Assembly (NCBI GenBank): GCA_022264855.1
Contig: JABYQU010000047.1
Span: forward strand, 186,001 to 250,000
Direction: 5' to 3'
DNA: 64,000 nt
Source: Lenzites betulinus
Taxonomy: Eukaryota > Basidiomycota > Agaricomycetes > Polyporales > Polyporaceae
This document shows positions 22,181 to 35,138 of this stretch, piece after piece. Within the stretch, counting starts at the first letter, position 1; each line of letters begins with the position of its first letter. Under the pieces are notes generated by a model, which ran no database searches, was not told the DNA's origin, and saw nothing but the letters and a program-made list of their open reading frames with translations. The position numbers were made by a program, and so were the translations under genes.

Positions 22181-24000
22181 GGGGGAAGCCGACGATGCGT
22201 TGAGTACTTGGTCCAGCGTCGACGTCGATGACGGGTCACGGTTGTGCCAGTCGATATACCTTTTGCCGTGGCGGGCGTCGTCGTGCGCGGGCAACGCCGA
22301 CGCCCGATGGACACGACGTTCCCCGAAATGCGAGCGAAGATGATTGAGCGGGCGGGGCAGGCTTGATTGCGCCATATTTCTGCGTGCGCAATGATATCTG
22401 GCAAACCTGCGTAAATGCATTCACAGAAGAATACATGTACAAGGCATGAGGATGGGTGCACACAGAGGCCGGGGCGTACCCAGACAATAGATTTGGAGGG
22501 CGCACTGCAGCTGGCATACAGCGGTTTCTGTGATTTCGGGGACGAGCTTCAGAAGGAACATGGCAGGAGCGAAGCGGGCAGAGTACTCGGCGTAGGTCGG
22601 CGTGGTGAGCGCTAGTTGCATGGGCGCTTGACCGTGTGTGACATCATGCGCGACTCTTCGCTGGCCGCTCGGACAAATGCTGCCATGCGGCTCTCGTTCT
22701 TACTCCTCGTCCTGTTCTACAGAGCGATACGCCTACAGTACTTCTGCACGGGCTCCATGATCAGACGATTCTGGTCCCTGTCCCCGCGGTGCTTGTGGGC
22801 GCTCGGTGTGCAGCACTTTGCTGTCGAGGCTCGGCTCTAGCCTCTGGCAGCTACCACGATTGGTTCTTTTTGCAACTCGCTCTCGCGCTGGTCGATATCA
22901 TTAATCCCACACAACACATTGTCTTCCTCGTGGGTCGCTCTTGAACTCTACCGAAGAAATAAATGCGCCTCTCTGTTTCTCGTATGTCTGTGTGTGCACC
23001 CAGGTACGTTCCATACCATCCGTGCAAGGTCTGTACACCACGACGTATGCTGGACTTTGACATGGCACGTACAAGATGTCTCGTACTCACAATCTGCATT
23101 CCGAAGTTCGTCTACCCCACTTGTGTGCGCACACGGTCGAAGCCTCGGTGGCTCTGGCATACGTGGCACCCACTGGCCGCGCCCCTCGAAGGAACACAAC
23201 GTATGTACGTACTTGGCCCCACGTCGAGGTGCGTTGCATATGCATATGTTGTGTAGCACCGACAACCCCGGTATGTACCATGTCCTACCGATCGTCGAAT
23301 GCTAAAAAACGCACCACACCTGGACCGTCCGTTTTATTCAATCTCCGTGCACTATGCATCGCGATCAGACGCCCCCAATTATGCCAGCCCGCGGTACGCT
23401 ACGCGAAACACAGAGATCCAAGGAAACCCAGAACACGCCTGCCTTGGCGTGTCCTGGTCTCCCTCCGCAAGGTACGTTCCCCTTGGATGCACAGCGATGG
23501 AAGGCGGCAGACTCGGTAGCTCAGCCTCAGCGCAAAAGTGTGCGAAGATGCAGACGATCATGTGCTGGACAAGCTCTCCCGCTACCTCTGGAGTACGACC
23601 ATCGTGAACCTGAGCGCACTACACGCCTCACCGTCACTGTCGTGGACTTCGACGACCCAGGCTTTGCTCGACGCGCGCAGAGCAGGCTGTATCTCGCTCA
23701 TCCACTGACCTATGCTGATTCTTCGGGAGTATTATTGGACCGATCGATGTGCCGTGCATTACATGCCGCACAGCACAAACAGACGCATTCCAGCGCTCCC
23801 CTACAATACCACAACGCAACTCGCCAGCGGACGACGGCTGTGCAGCATCGCACTCCTCCGGTCGCGATTGCGTACGGATAGCAAAAACACTTAGTTGTGC
23901 ACTGGATAGCTCTGGACCCAATAGACGCATGCGTGACGCGAGACCGAATCCTGCATCGCCTTGAGCATGCCCATTGCCCACATGGTGAGCAGCAAAGACA
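22180..24000. pseudogene. Degenerate inter-HET module, copy 2
   Basis: It aligns patchily with 10.2-12.4 and 28.1-30.5 kb: GCGGGCGTCGTCGTGCG near 22270, a diverged CRE core (TGACATCATGC) near 22640, TGTGGGCGCTCGGTGTG near 22794, and a GATCGTCGAATGC-like segment near 23290. Frames are broken throughout. No S9 peptidase signature was found in this copy. Confidence 0.4.
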
Positions 24001-24620
24001 GTAGTTTCAAATGGGTGCAGCGAACAGCTACGACATCTTCTGGCCCGGAACCCTGTGAGCTAGAGAGGATGCTCCCTACTAACATCCAACTGCTGAAGCG
24101 CGGGAAGCACCACTCGCTCGGTCGTACGGTGGACCGATGAGGATGCTATGCGACACGGGCGAACTGATGTTCGCCGAGGAACCGAAGGGCGAGCAGCACT
24201 GTTGTCCACTGAGGGCGACCGTGTGGTAAACAAGAAGTCCCTGCCAAGGCGCTACATCGTACGTGGATACATCGGAAACGAAATGCAGCATTTCAGACAG
24301 ATAGATGTGTGGAAATAGAACGCCGCCCCTGTCCTCGGGCGAGGCGCCGTTGGAGGTTGGCTCAGACGGCCACTCGGCTTCGGCAGTATGTCTCGCACTG
24401 CACATCCTCCCTGGATCTCACATATCGACATCCTCCGCTAGCTCCACTCTTGCGACCCCAGCACGCCAATAACCACCCTTGACGCAGGGCGTGCAATCCT
24501 TGAATCAACTCCCATCCGAGCGATATCACATTCTCCGATACGGCGACTCGTGTGCGTATCTATGAATTTGTACCATATATTGCTGTAGATGTCCGCGATC
24601 TGCTCACAGTCACTCGCAGA

Positions 24621-27359
24621 ATGCCCCGCTTCTTAAACGCATACACTGGCGAGTTTGTGTGGATCGCTGAGGTCGGCGCAACACCTTACGCCATTTTATC
24701 TCACACCTGGCGGTCCGCAGAGGACGGCGGCGAGCAGACTTTCGACGATCTCGTGAAACTACAGACCGAGTGCCCGATTGCGAACCCCAAACCGTGGAAC
24801 AAGGGCCCCCTTCCGGCAGTCAACGAAGCATTCTTCTCCCATCCGAAGCTCTCGGAGAAGATCAAACGGGCCTGCGAGGTCGCGCGCAAGACTGGCTTCC
24901 GCTTAATCTGGATCGACTCTTGCTGCATCGATAAGCGCAGCAGCGCCGAGCTCTCGGAGGCGATCAACTCGATGTACGCTCTTTACCGCGATGCGGACGT
25001 GTGTTACGTCCACCTCGCCGACGTCTCTCATGGCACAGACCCGCGGGCCAAGAACTCCGAGTTTTGGAAGAGCCGATGGCACAAACGTGGCTGGACGTTG
25101 CAGGAGCTTATTGCGCCCGCGTATGTCGTTTTTCTCACTTGCGATTGGACGTACCTGGGAACGAAGACTGGCTTGGCATCGACGCTGGAGAAGATCACTA
25201 GGATCGACGCTACAATTCTCTTAGGGTTGAAGCCCGTTGCCTCTGCCAGCGTTGCAAAGAGGATGTCCTGGGCGGCGAAGCGGGAGACGACGCGGGTGGA
25301 GGATCGGGCGTACTCGCTGCTCGGGATCTTCGGGGTGCACATGTCGCCGATCTACGGCGAGGGGACAAACGCGTTCCTCCGGTTGCAAGAGGAGATCATC
25401 AAGCACATCCCAGACCAGAGCGTCTTCGCATGGGGTGTGATCTGCACTTTGTTGGCTCTGGACGAGGCTGCTGATGAACCTCTTGGTCATTGGTACGAGA
25501 GAGACTACGGACTACTGGCACCTTCCCCGTACGCATTCTGGAATGCCGGAGACATTACACCCATCACCCCATTCGAGTTTGCACTGCGCATGGGCCGTCC
25601 CCGCAACCATCCACCGCCTCCGCTGCACTGCGTTTTCACCCCTCAAGGCGCCCGGATCGAGCTCATGAATATTCCTCTCCCCCCAAGAACGGCTGAGATG
25701 CTGCTTAATAAAGACGCAGTTCGTTGCGCCAACTGCCGGGTAGCGATAGCTCGTAGTCCGTGTCGACGGCTCGCGCTCCTGCGCTGCACAGACCGCGACG
25801 GTCACCTGATAGCGCTCCCTCTCCGCTGCGGTGAAGAAGACGTGGGGGCGGCAGAGAACGTTGCGACCGGCGTCCACCCCAGCTGTGGCGACTGGGGGCA
25901 TCAGTCTCCGCGCGTTCTACGCCTGCCCGCGGCCGTGTTGAACGATGTCGGTGTGGCGCCGACGTGTGTCGAGGTGTCTCTCCTTCGTCGTTGGCAGGAG
26001 CCTGTCAAGCCCAAGGCGCGCAGGGATGGCTTCTGGAAGGAAACGTTACACTCTCCAATGTGGCTGTGGCGACGCTTTGGAACGGTGCCCGAGATCCGGC
26101 TTGCCTCCACCTGCGAGGAGGAATTGGGCTCGGATGGGTTTACGCTCACTCCACTTACAGTCGAGTCGGATCAGTCGGAGGGCCCTCTCCCGGCCGAGTT
26201 AACTGTGACCACGACTCTAACCACGAACGCCGGCGACCAGCATATGCATGCACCCCCCATGCTAATTGAAGTTGAACTCCGGCCGCCAGAACAATATCGC
26301 ATGGTCCCCGGCCATTTCTCTGTTGATTTCCTTCACAGTCTGGGGCCCTCCGAGATCGAGCCAGCGGACCCCGCATCACCAGGACCCGATTTTTTTTCAT
26401 CTGGGCACTCCCTACACCACAAATCGTGTCACACACCTCCAACGGCCGGCAATGCACGTCGCCAAAGCCGTTCCTTCGACATCGATCTCTGGTCAACCTC
26501 GCGCACGATCGCCGAGGCTGAATTTGTGATCCCCGATTGCACTGTTGGTCGTACCGATGCCGGCGGTGCCTCGGTGAATCACTGCGTTCAGCTGCTACGG
26601 CTCAAGCTGGAGCACCCTCTAGTGAGCGCATATGTTGTAGACTGTGATCACCTCTTGTTATCTGTCGAGCTCTCCGAACGGTTCACATCTACCATTTCGG
26701 CTTCTTCAGACGATTGTGCAGACCGTTTGTCGTTAGCGCAAGCCTCCACCGCAGAGATTTCCATCACACAAGACGGTCCCTCTCCTGGTCCAGACAGCAC
26801 GCTGTCGCCGCGTTACAATGCGATACGTGTGAGTGTTCGGAAGCTTATCCATACAGTCCTAGAGTATCCAACTCATGTGCACTCAACAGGACTCTCCGGA
26901 ACCCGCTTTCTTTCTCACTGCCACATCTGAGCAGACCGCTGTTCGCGAAGAACCAGGAGTCCCGCTGCCCTGCGACGCAGAGATTTCCGACATGGACGAC
27001 GGCCCCGGTGAGATCCATACCGATGGTCCAGATAGTGTAATACCGTCGCCGCTCCACGAAATCGTGCAGGTGAGTCTCCGAATCACTTGGCTACATTGGC
27101 AAAGGGCGTTCCCCTCATGTGAACTCAGGAACAGAGCTATCCGGACCCTGCTACGCCTCCCACCGTGGCGTCCGAGCATTCGGCTGTTTACGAAGAGATC
27201 GTGGGCCGCGCTCTTGGCAGTGCTAACATTGGCTCCGAATCGGCACGTCTCTCCGAACCTCCAACGTCCAATATCACCGCAACCGGCATGGATACTGCTT
27301 GTCTGCAAGACGTATCTGATGAAACCTCTACCAACACCGGCGGGATGTGGCACGGGTGA
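24621..27359 (+). CDS. HET4: HET-domain protein with intact long tail, three exons
   Basis: Exons 24621-26828, 26890-27069 and 27129-27359 are all phase 0 and total 872 codons plus stop. The HET core is complete (YAILSHTW, RLIWIDSCCIDK, RGWTLQEL with an Ile after it, IYGEGTNAFLRLQEE). The CxxC is CANCRVAI and the late block LLLSVELSERF. Exon 2 (60 codons) begins DSPEPAFFLTATSEQTAV and ends PLHEIVQ; exon 3 (76 codons) is acidic and Ser/Thr-rich and ends MWHG. The GGGTGAG at the stop could also be a donor to a further exon after 27418. The tail differs from that of HET2 and resembles the relic tail of HET6, so two tail types exist in the array. The upstream 55-base element seen at other copies was not found here. 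Confidence 0.87.
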
Positions 27360-28080
27360 GAATTTCAGTCGTTTCTTGACATATCTTGTATGCATGCTCA
27401 CCACCAACATGTAAGGCGAGGCGCTTACCACGACCTCACTCGGACAGAACGGGCCAGCGGGAGAAGCACGCCCACGTGACCGTGGGATTCGTCGTGAGGA
27501 GCGAATCTCAGGCTCGCTTGAGACTTATGGCGTGCAAGGTGATTCGACGGGACGCGCCTGAGCGTGGTGAAGGGCGGTGTCGCCTTAGAGCGCTGCACTG
27601 CATATCTACGCGTTGCATCTACCAGACCGCGGGGGAGTTCGCGCTAGAGACTCGTAGGTGGTAGGCAATAGATACTCCGGCTACGGAACGCGGAGGCTGG
27701 CTAGTCAGATCACATATACGAGCAAAGCTTACAACGTACCAAAAGAATACATACATGACACGCAGGGGTATACATATCACGGTGCACGGTGTTGGCATGA
27801 GGTCTCGGGGATGGGGCACAGTTCTGTGCATGCACGCCCCGAGCATCCAGGAGACGAAGTGAGTTTGGCTTCTTCGTTTAGGTCCGGCGGAGAATCGGCG
27901 GATGCTCACTCTGTTCACTACAAACCCGTGTGCCCAAGCGCGTGGCGCTCTAGATCGGGTTGGGCGATAGTGAGTGCACCAGATGCGCGCCGTTGCTGCG
28001 AGTATGACCGGGAACGCATTGGACGCGAACAAGTCGACGGCGGTGCGTTATAACGGGCGGGGTGGCACTCTGGCTGAAAC
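27360..28080. other. Downstream flank of HET4
   Basis: A possible further HET4 exon starts at GCGAGGCGCTTACCACGACC after an AG near 27418 but has no clear end. I see no gene in the remainder. Confidence 0.4.
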
Positions 28081-29940
28081 AAAACCGGTGAACCATGAGC
28101 GCATTGGGAGCTCGTTCGCGGGACGATGACCTTGAGTAGGTGCGTGAGCTGCGTGAGTTGTCTTGTAGAGCTATGCCAAAAGGTTTGATTCTGGTGGCAG
28201 GTTCAGTCGTGCGCGGGTAGCTGGTGAAATCTTCTTGGGCACGGGGGAGAAGGATTGATTGACAGAGCTCAGGGAAGAGAGCTTGGCGCATTCGCACCTG
28301 TATGAAGTGTTGGGCATCAGTTTCAGCGCGGTAGATTGTAGTGCATTTACAGAAAGCGGCGACATGTGAAAGGAGTTGGAGGTTAATTCTGCTTCTGCCG
28401 AGGATGGGGTGACGGAGAGCCGCAGGCGTACCGACAGAAACACTGTTGTATGAGATGGCGCCGTAGTGAAAGGGCTTCCCTAAGTTGAGGACACTACAAG
28501 ACGAGGACGTCCTCAAATTAAAGCCGCGCTATCTATGTCTGGCAGTCGGCATGGTCCAGGTGAGCAGAGGAGAGGAGGAGGAGGAGGAGGAGGTAGGATT
28601 CGTACGGGCGCGCTGTGCGGTTGTGGGAGTAGGCGCCGAACCGCGTGACGTCTTGCACGAGTTTGACCTGGCGACGTCGTCGCGGCTGCCGGCCTGCTCT
28701 CTCCTTCTCAATCTCACCTCCCCGAGTGTCCTGTTTTCCCGGGCTATAGGCCAGTTCCTCGCAAGTACTACACGGACTCCCAGAGGACGGCGGTGCGGTG
28801 CCTGTTGGCGCTCGCTGTGGGCTGTGGCGCCTCCGTCTCTTTTTTCTTGTTCTCAGCTACCACGCTTGTTTCCCTCTTGTCACTTGCGCTCACGCTGGAT
28901 GCGCCAAGCTAACCTCGCTATACCGAAGTGTGTATTCTTGCTCGTTCTACGCCTCCTGTTCTCTGCCAACCAACCCAACGCGCTCTCTGCTCTACGGACC
29001 GCCCGCCGCGAACCCGTCCAGGTATGTCCTATACGTTGCGCGCAAGGGTTGTGCAGCACGACATTGTGTCTCGTTTGCGACAGTGCGTTTCACAAAAACT
29101 ATTTCCCAGACTTATCATCATCACTTGCTCGCGCACACAGCTGAAAGCGGCCGTCGTAGCGACGCTGGTATACGTGGCGTTTACCGTCATACCCTCGGAG
29201 GAGCACAAGGTATGTACTTACTTACGCCCGCTCCGCTGCCTGTCCAGGTGCGTCCAAGATACAAAAATTGTGCAGCACCACCGTCGCCATCGTGAACCGT
29301 GTCCCGTCGATTGTCGAAGGCGGAGAAGCGTGCTCACACCCGCGGTTCAGCAAGACGCACTGGATCACTCATCCTTCGCAAGATCAGTATTTGTTGCCTC
29401 GCAACCAGAGGTACGCTCTTGTCGTCTCACCTTCGTTTCGCTGTAAATAATAATGTACAGCAGTATTGCCCGCGGTATGACATGTGCATCATAGACCCCA
29501 GGACTAGCGCACCCATCCTTGCACGTCTGCGCGTCCCCGCATAGCGCAACTCGCTAGCGGGTTCCCCTCCGATGTAATGGCACAACGCGCCGGTCTCCAG
29601 AGCACCCACCGCGCAAATTGTGCGTTATCTCGCACGACAGCGACGGGTCACGACAACGCTGTCCCTGGCGTACGACTATTATGAACAGTTTGACACTGAT
29701 CGAGCTCGTAGTGCGCTGTGCTCTTGGTGCCCGTCATCCTTTTTCATCTGGTCTGTTTCTCCCTGATCACCGCGCGCTCAGCGATGCTTCGGATCTCACT
29801 TGCTCCATACCAGACAATGATTACCCTCCCTTGCGCGCAGGTGCGCGTCTCACTACTCGTGTTTGGTAGGTGCCTGCCGAGTCGCCCTCGAATCTGCGAA
29901 CGAGTCGAAAACATAGCGGTGAGCAATCCTCTGTGTGCAC
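28080..29940. pseudogene. Degenerate inter-HET module, copy 3 (left and middle)
   Basis: Best-preserved copy of the repeated module. Shared landmarks with copy 1 include GGACGATGACCTTGAG near 28122, the CRE core with TGACGTCT near 28646, TGTTGGCGCTCGCTGTG near 28803, ATACGTTGCGCGCAAG near 29032 and GTCGATTGTCGAAGGCGGAG near 29306. A purine-rich GAG repeat lies at about 28568-28592. Short open segments are separated by splice-like junctions; none makes a protein I recognise until the S9 relic at its right end. Confidence 0.45.
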
Positions 29941-30470
29941 AGGAAGCATGATTTATTATTACGCTACGTTCGCAGTAAACCCCGAGTATCTGCTAGTGGC
30001 GATTCGTGAGGACGACACTGTCCTGTCCAGAATACTGTGCGTGATCGATATCAAGAACAACACGGTCGCCGAAATCATCACTGGCGCCGTCCTCTATGCA
30101 GAGGCCCGTGCTTCACCCCTGACGAGAAACTCATCGCATGCCCGCAGTGGTAACCCGGACATTCCCCACTTCGCGGATGTTACAGCAGACGGGTCGTCGC
30201 TCGCTCTAAGCAATAAGAAGCACGTCTACGATGCAGACTACTACTCACACGCCGCGCGCTGTGCTTCTAGCCCATACATGTTTCTACCTCCCGGTGAACC
30301 CGGACTACGTCGCGCCAGAGGGCGAGAAGCCCCCGACCATAGTCCACGCACATGGAAGCTCTACCAGCCGTTCCACACCCGCGCTGTCGCTGAAGGTGCG
30401 CTCCTCTCTGTCCTTAAGTCATTGACCTCCTCGATACCAAACTCTACATCTTTGTAGCGTGCACGCTTGA
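29941..30470 (+). pseudogene. Relic of an S9 (prolyl oligopeptidase / acylaminoacyl peptidase-like) gene
   Basis: The segment encodes YYATFAVNPEYLLVAIRED, ILCVIDIKNNTVAE and YAEAR in one frame. It then slips to CFTPDEKLIACPQW in the next frame and back to NPDIP. Further on VNPDYVAPEGEKPPTIVHAH appears after another slip. These match, in order, the beta-propeller strands (HPxxxLLVAVxED, VVID, FSPDGxxLAWxQW) and the start of the alpha/beta-hydrolase domain (NPDYVAPEGExPPxIVxxHG) of fungal S9 peptidases as I know them. The catalytic Ser region is absent. With at least three frame changes and no catalytic core this is a dead fragment. Its last codons overlap the 3' end of the convergent gene that ends at 30444. 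Confidence 0.7.
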
Positions 30471-31829
30471 GCCCGAGGTATACTCTGAAGCACCCGGCAT
30501 CGAGGAGTGGTAGTCAGCCCAAACACCGCCATCATGGTCACCATGCATGATGACGAGCAGGTTCCCGGGAGGCGGCGATGGAAGAGGTGGCTCCACCGAG
30601 ACACCCCGATTCAAGTAGTGTCCCTTTTCACAGAGCGGTCGTCGAAATATCGAGGGATCCAGGATCTCGTCTGGGGCGGGACCTACGAGAGACACGTGAG
30701 TACGATGCGTCAAGGAAGGTTTATGAAAGTCGTGCTTACGGAATGGCATTATAATGGAACGCGCCTTGATACGTCGGTGACGTCGCCGTACTAGAAGGAA
30801 TACGGCGAGGATGGAAAGGAGGACCACTAGCCCGCCCACAACCGTGCCTACGATTGTGCCCACCGTGAAGTGGAGAGAAGTATGTGGGTGCGCGGAGAGA
30901 GCGCCCCCACTGGTTCCGGAAGCGGGTACATGAGATGGCAGCGATATGGGTGACGACGCTATGGACGGCAGGCTGGTGGTAGGAGAGCCTGCCGAAGGGA
31001 CAGCCAGAGAGCTTTCTGTAGACGATAGTATTGCTGTCGCGGAAGAAGGGAGTTGGGCCATGCTAGGAGCGACTGCCGATACTCGTCCTGTGAGTCTTGC
31101 GATTCCAGAAGACGTAGTCGACGTTGTGTGCGGAAGGGACAGTGCAGACGCCGAGTTGGAGGATGTGTTTTGGAGCGTAGCAGATGTGGTGAGACCTGGA
31201 TTGGAAGTGGCCACTGAGGTCGCTATGAGCGTGGATGAGCTTGACGTAGGTACAGCGGCTTTAGTGGGCAATTGTTTCGTCGTGTGGGTAGGTCCAACAG
31301 GCTTGGCCGTCTCGACAGCGATGTAGTCGAACCAAAACTGCTGGCCTGTATTGACGATTTGCAATGTATGTGCGCCGTTACTGAGCGGACCGGAGGAGTA
31401 GAATATCACACCGTGTTGGTCTGCCGTGACCTGGGGACTTGGGTGGTAGCCTCCTACGAGGAGGCTATCCAGGTAGTACGCCGACTGCATATTCCACACG
31501 CCCACGGGCTGCATGGCACCATACACAGTGACTGCGGTACCTAAGTACATGTTCAAGCGCATTTTCTTTTAGCGTCCAATTCAATGTCTATAAATGTCGC
31601 GAGCATACACACCGGTGAATTCCAATATCGCCGCTACGGAGTTCTCATCCGCGAAAGCAAGTGTTCCCCCGAAGTCTGCTGTTGAGGTGTTGACCATTTG
31701 CCAGGATCCCTGGTACTCAATGCGGGGATCGACATTGTCGTAGAGAGCCGTTGCACAAACGAAGGGAGTGAAGTAAAGAACGAGCGTGAGTATGGTTGTT
31801 GTAGAGCACAGCCATGGCGAAGGATACAT
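30444..31829 (-). CDS. Single-pass surface glycoprotein, Ser/Thr-rich, two exons
   Basis: Exons 31829-31613 and 31540-30444 sum to 438 codons (437 aa). A signal peptide (LTLVLYFTPFVCA) is followed by a small ectodomain starting DPRIEYQGSW, the D-x-x-I-x-Y-x-G-x-W opening common in mushroom surface proteins. It runs on through an EFTGTAVTVYGA strand and FWFDYIAVE. A long Ser/Thr-rich stalk leads to one membrane helix (VVGGLVVLLSILAVFLLVRR) and a basic cytoplasmic tail of about 125 residues. Likely a plasma-membrane protein; ligand and function are unknown. Its first-exon junction matches the one in the gene at 40.1-41.8 kb, so the two are paralogues in architecture. Confidence 0.8.
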
Positions 31830-33150
31830 AGCCAAAGACGCGGATAGTGGGACGGGCTTGTGCAATGCGAAGGCAGAGAGGACTGTATACGTACCTGTAG
31901 CATAAGTCCATTGTGCTGCATTCTCCTGGCGCTGTTCTCGCGTGTGAGATCTATGACTCACTAGTGATGAGCGTATCACAATCCCCCTAAGACAGTACGG
32001 TATACACAACTAGAAGTGAGAACGCTTCGCACGAGCATGCTTGCGTCTTGACTGAGTTGAAACGCAGTTTGCGGCGTGCGACCACAACGCGGACAGAGAT
32101 GATCGTACAGTACATGTGAATGCGGCGTATCCGACCGTGCCGCAACGTTTAGTGGAAACAGTTTGGGACAGCCTCAGTCCCCATAATGAGTAGGACGGCT
32201 CCCCACAAAGGTGCGCATCTGCAGTGGCAACACCATGTGCTCTTGGTCCGTAGAACCTGTGACAATCACTCGATGCAGCCCTGCTTTATTCCTCACCCTG
32301 GGTGGAGTGCCTGACTTACTGGAGCGGCACCAGATCCTGGGTTCAAGGAACACTTGATAATCTGAGATGAGTTTGCATCTAAGTTGAGAGTTGAGCGGCG
32401 AATCCGAGAAACACATGGCAGTAAGGAATGCCCGAGTGGTGGAGATTCCAGAAAGATGATCTACGTATGACCTAGGTACCTGTTCACGGGAGACACCTTC
32501 GAGCAACTGCCATGAATGCAGAGTTGGAATTTGGAGAGTGAGTTGGGGGCGTGGGGCGCTTGAAGCGCGGCACGGGAGCACGGACAAGAACCTTCCACGC
32601 AGTGAACAACCCTGCTATGTTTGAATGAGTGGAGGGCCGTCGCTCTCAGTGTGCACAGGGACAGGCTTAGAGTGAGTGAGTGAGTGAATATTCGCCCTGG
32701 GGCAAGCGTACAAACTAGAGGCGGTGCTAACAGTCGCGTACCCGTAGGCGCTGGAACGCGTGCCAGTGATCGCATGGGTTAACGCGAACGAGCGAGGCGC
32801 GTCGCACCTTCTGCCTCCTCCCACCTTCCCCTCTTCAATACATAAATCATCCTCATCCCGCTATCCCCTTGCACATACTCTGAGACGATCGGTGCTTCTA
32901 TGCACATTGAGAGCGCAGACAGCCTCGCGCACTGCCCATCTCGGAATACGCCGACATGCTCGTCCCACCCACAACTCCTCGCGCCGCTCGCCTTCGCACT
33001 GCCATTCTCCTTCGCTGCCCGCCTGGTCCCTCCTCGCGCGTGTTTGTCGACCTGCGCCGTGCTTGCGCGTTGTCTGTGGTACGTGCGGCAAGTATCTTCC
33101 CGCCAGTCCTGGGATTGACCACGAACTCGGCCCACAGACTGCATCACAAC
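31830..33150. other. Intergenic stretch with repeat cores
   Basis: No supported gene. It contains the promoter side of the 31.8 kb gene, an AGTG microsatellite at 32671-32688 and a CRE-core copy at 32744-32761 (GTAGGCGCTGGAACGCG) whose palindrome is not preserved. A 169-codon plus-strand frame from about 32760 ends RRARRGIAANGVRRKRALYE. The inverted repeat copy encodes a related end, so part of it may once have been coding. Confidence 0.4.
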
Positions 33151-34450
33151 CGCAGACTGCGTCCTCCCCGAAGTGCGGACGCGTGCGAGGCATGTCGTCT
33201 TTTGCCCGTCGCGCCCGCCGTGGTATTGCAGCCAACGGAGTGAGGCGCAAGCGAGCGCTATACGAGTGAGTGAGCGGGCTTCGTATAATACCGCCCGCAT
33301 CGTGCCTGATATGCGAACGGTCAACAGCGTCCCACACTGCGCACCTTCCGCAGCGATAACCGTATCGTATTGGACTGCGAGTCCCTGCCCGATACACCCT
33401 CGCCCTCGCCTTGTACCGCCCTCCTCTAGGCCTGCGGGTCCTCCGCCCAGGCGCACGTTCTCGCGTCGCGTCACGTCGCGGTACCGCGCAGGCTGGACTC
33501 GCCACCGTCGACGTGTGAGCACGCTCCGCTCCGCGCCACGCCGCATTAATGTGTCGTATGGGACCGCGATGATCACCAGTGCGCCCCGTGCGGGCACCGA
33601 CACGCCTTCCGCGGCTTGTACTGCATGTCCCTGACGCTCCAGGTAGCGCCCACGAACGCACAACCACGTGCATCGTCGATTGAGGCCGCAGTCTTCTGTC
33701 TGCCGCCAGCTGCCGCCCCGAGCGCCATTGGCAAATGCGTATCCCCGTCTCGCGCCTGTGTATCATGCGCAAACACGAGTCCGGGAGCGGGACCATGCCG
33801 GGTCGATCTCGAGTGGGGGCTGCTCGCGAAGCAGCGCATGGCGTGCCCGGTCCGTCCCGTAAAGGTCGGCGCGCGCCTTCCGGGTAAGCCCCGTCAGCCT
33901 GTCTCCCGGTCAAAATATGAGTCCCTCGCGATCTGTCGGAGCACTTGTGTAGATACTCACCAGTGTGTGATCTTAGTCGGTGTGCATCCCTTGCATGAAA
34001 GCCTCCTAGTGCACGCATCGCCATCCGTGTCACTAGTGTCTTCCCACCGGCTCTCCACGGACACGCGGCGTGTCGAGAAGAAGGCGCGAACCCACGCAGT
34101 CGGTGCCATGCCTCACTTGTGTCGCATCCGACACGCCTGACCCTCCGCCTTGGATACCGCCCTTCTCTGTCTCTCTCGCCCCAGGTTTGGGCTCACTCGA
34201 CTTTCAAAGCGTCCTGAAACGCCTCAAAGGTGTTAAAGAACAAATTGGATACGTCCTCAGCTGCGTTTGGACGGACACTCGGGCCACCTCCTACCCAGCA
34301 ACCCATCCGTTCCGGCGACGCTACCCCTGGTGTATGAACACCGTGAACAGCCTGAGCACACCACATGCAGCACTATCGCAGCTTCGGAGCTCTACGACGC
34401 AGACTACTACTCACACGCCGAGCGTTGTGCCTCTCTCCTATGGGCAACAC
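33150..34450 (+). repeat. Left arm of a 1.2 kb inverted repeat (partner at 54.3-55.5 kb)
   Basis: Read against the reverse complement of 54.3-55.5 kb, long stretches agree base for base with scattered differences, for example GGAGCACTTGTGTAGATACT near 33940 and GACCCTCCGCCTTGGATACC near 34139. By eye identity is around 90 percent over the best 400 bp. Both strands carry long GC-rich open frames here, so open frames alone are not evidence of genes. The right end holds a short S9 peptidase-like remnant. Confidence 0.75.
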
Positions 34451-34460
34451 CCTATGTTCG
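34395..34460 (+). pseudogene. Short S9-module remnant
   Basis: The sequence TACGACGCAGACTACTACTC followed by ACACGCCGAGCGTTGTGCC repeats 30227-30270 of the S9 relic almost exactly and is what remains of that module at the end of the left inverted-repeat arm. Confidence 0.5.
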
Positions 34461-35138
34461 GCGTTACCCAACATCCGCGCACCACCGTTCTCCTACTCAA
34501 TCTCGTGAGTGTCGGATCGCACGGCACGCTCGTTTGTGGTTATACCCCGCTCTCGCATAGGAAGCAGTCGGATACTCCGAGCGTGCTCGTTTGTCTCACT
34601 GGCAGATGCACGGATGCACGCTTGACCTCTCGGCTGTTAATCTGCAATACATTGGAGTTGTTTTCTTGACACAATCTGTCGCGTCCCGGAGTGCAGCTAG
34701 ATTGCCGGGCCGGGTTATCGTTGCCGGACTTGAGCCCCCGCAATAATGCTCTGCGTGCCCTTTGTGACTTTGTTATGCCCTGTGCACCGTGTCTCTGCCT
34801 CTGCTTTTCGAGCATGCCACTCCTATCTGTCCTTGCACATACTCTGTGCACTCGCTCTCCGCCATCCTTGCTCATCTGGTCTGTTGACTCCGTACGGCGC
34901 TCTCACCATCAGCTGAAACTGTAATCATCATGTTTGGTAGCTGCCCTGGGATCGATGAAATACAACGTTATATATTATATCAGGGCTTAAACATGTACGT
35001 TTGAAAAGATCGTCCGCAAGGTCCGTAGCTGAAAGCAGGTATAAACTATATGCAACTCGGCGCAATTGTGCAGTGTATACACATCGATTCAGCGGCCAAC
35101 CACCGGCAGCCTACCATGGTCCTCCTGCCTACCCCAGC
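34461..35138. other. Short gene-free stretch
   Basis: AT-richer sequence around 34960 and module-like fragments. No gene is supported; it is the 3' flank of the aspartic protease gene. Confidence 0.4.

Noticed and set aside
21911..22420. Minus-strand 169-codon frame beside module copy 2
   Set aside because: No homologue in the other module copies keeps the frame, and there is no motif or splice support.
27950..28516. Minus-strand 188-codon frame in module copy 3, first considered as an enzyme
   Set aside because: A neighbouring frame over the same bases looks equally protein-like, and no catalytic or family motif could be found.
32290..32360. Possible tRNA because of a GGTTCAAG-like T-loop near 32340
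   Set aside because: No matching acceptor stem, anticodon stem or D-arm could be folded around it.
32779..33663. Another long minus-strand open frame (294 codons)
   Set aside because: It overlaps the previous one in a different frame and is low-complexity Arg-rich, as expected of shadow frames in GC-rich repeats.
32861..34033. Long minus-strand open frame (390 codons) in the left inverted-repeat arm
   Set aside because: The matching strand in the right arm is broken by indels, GC-rich composition leaves several frames open at once, and no motif is recognisable.
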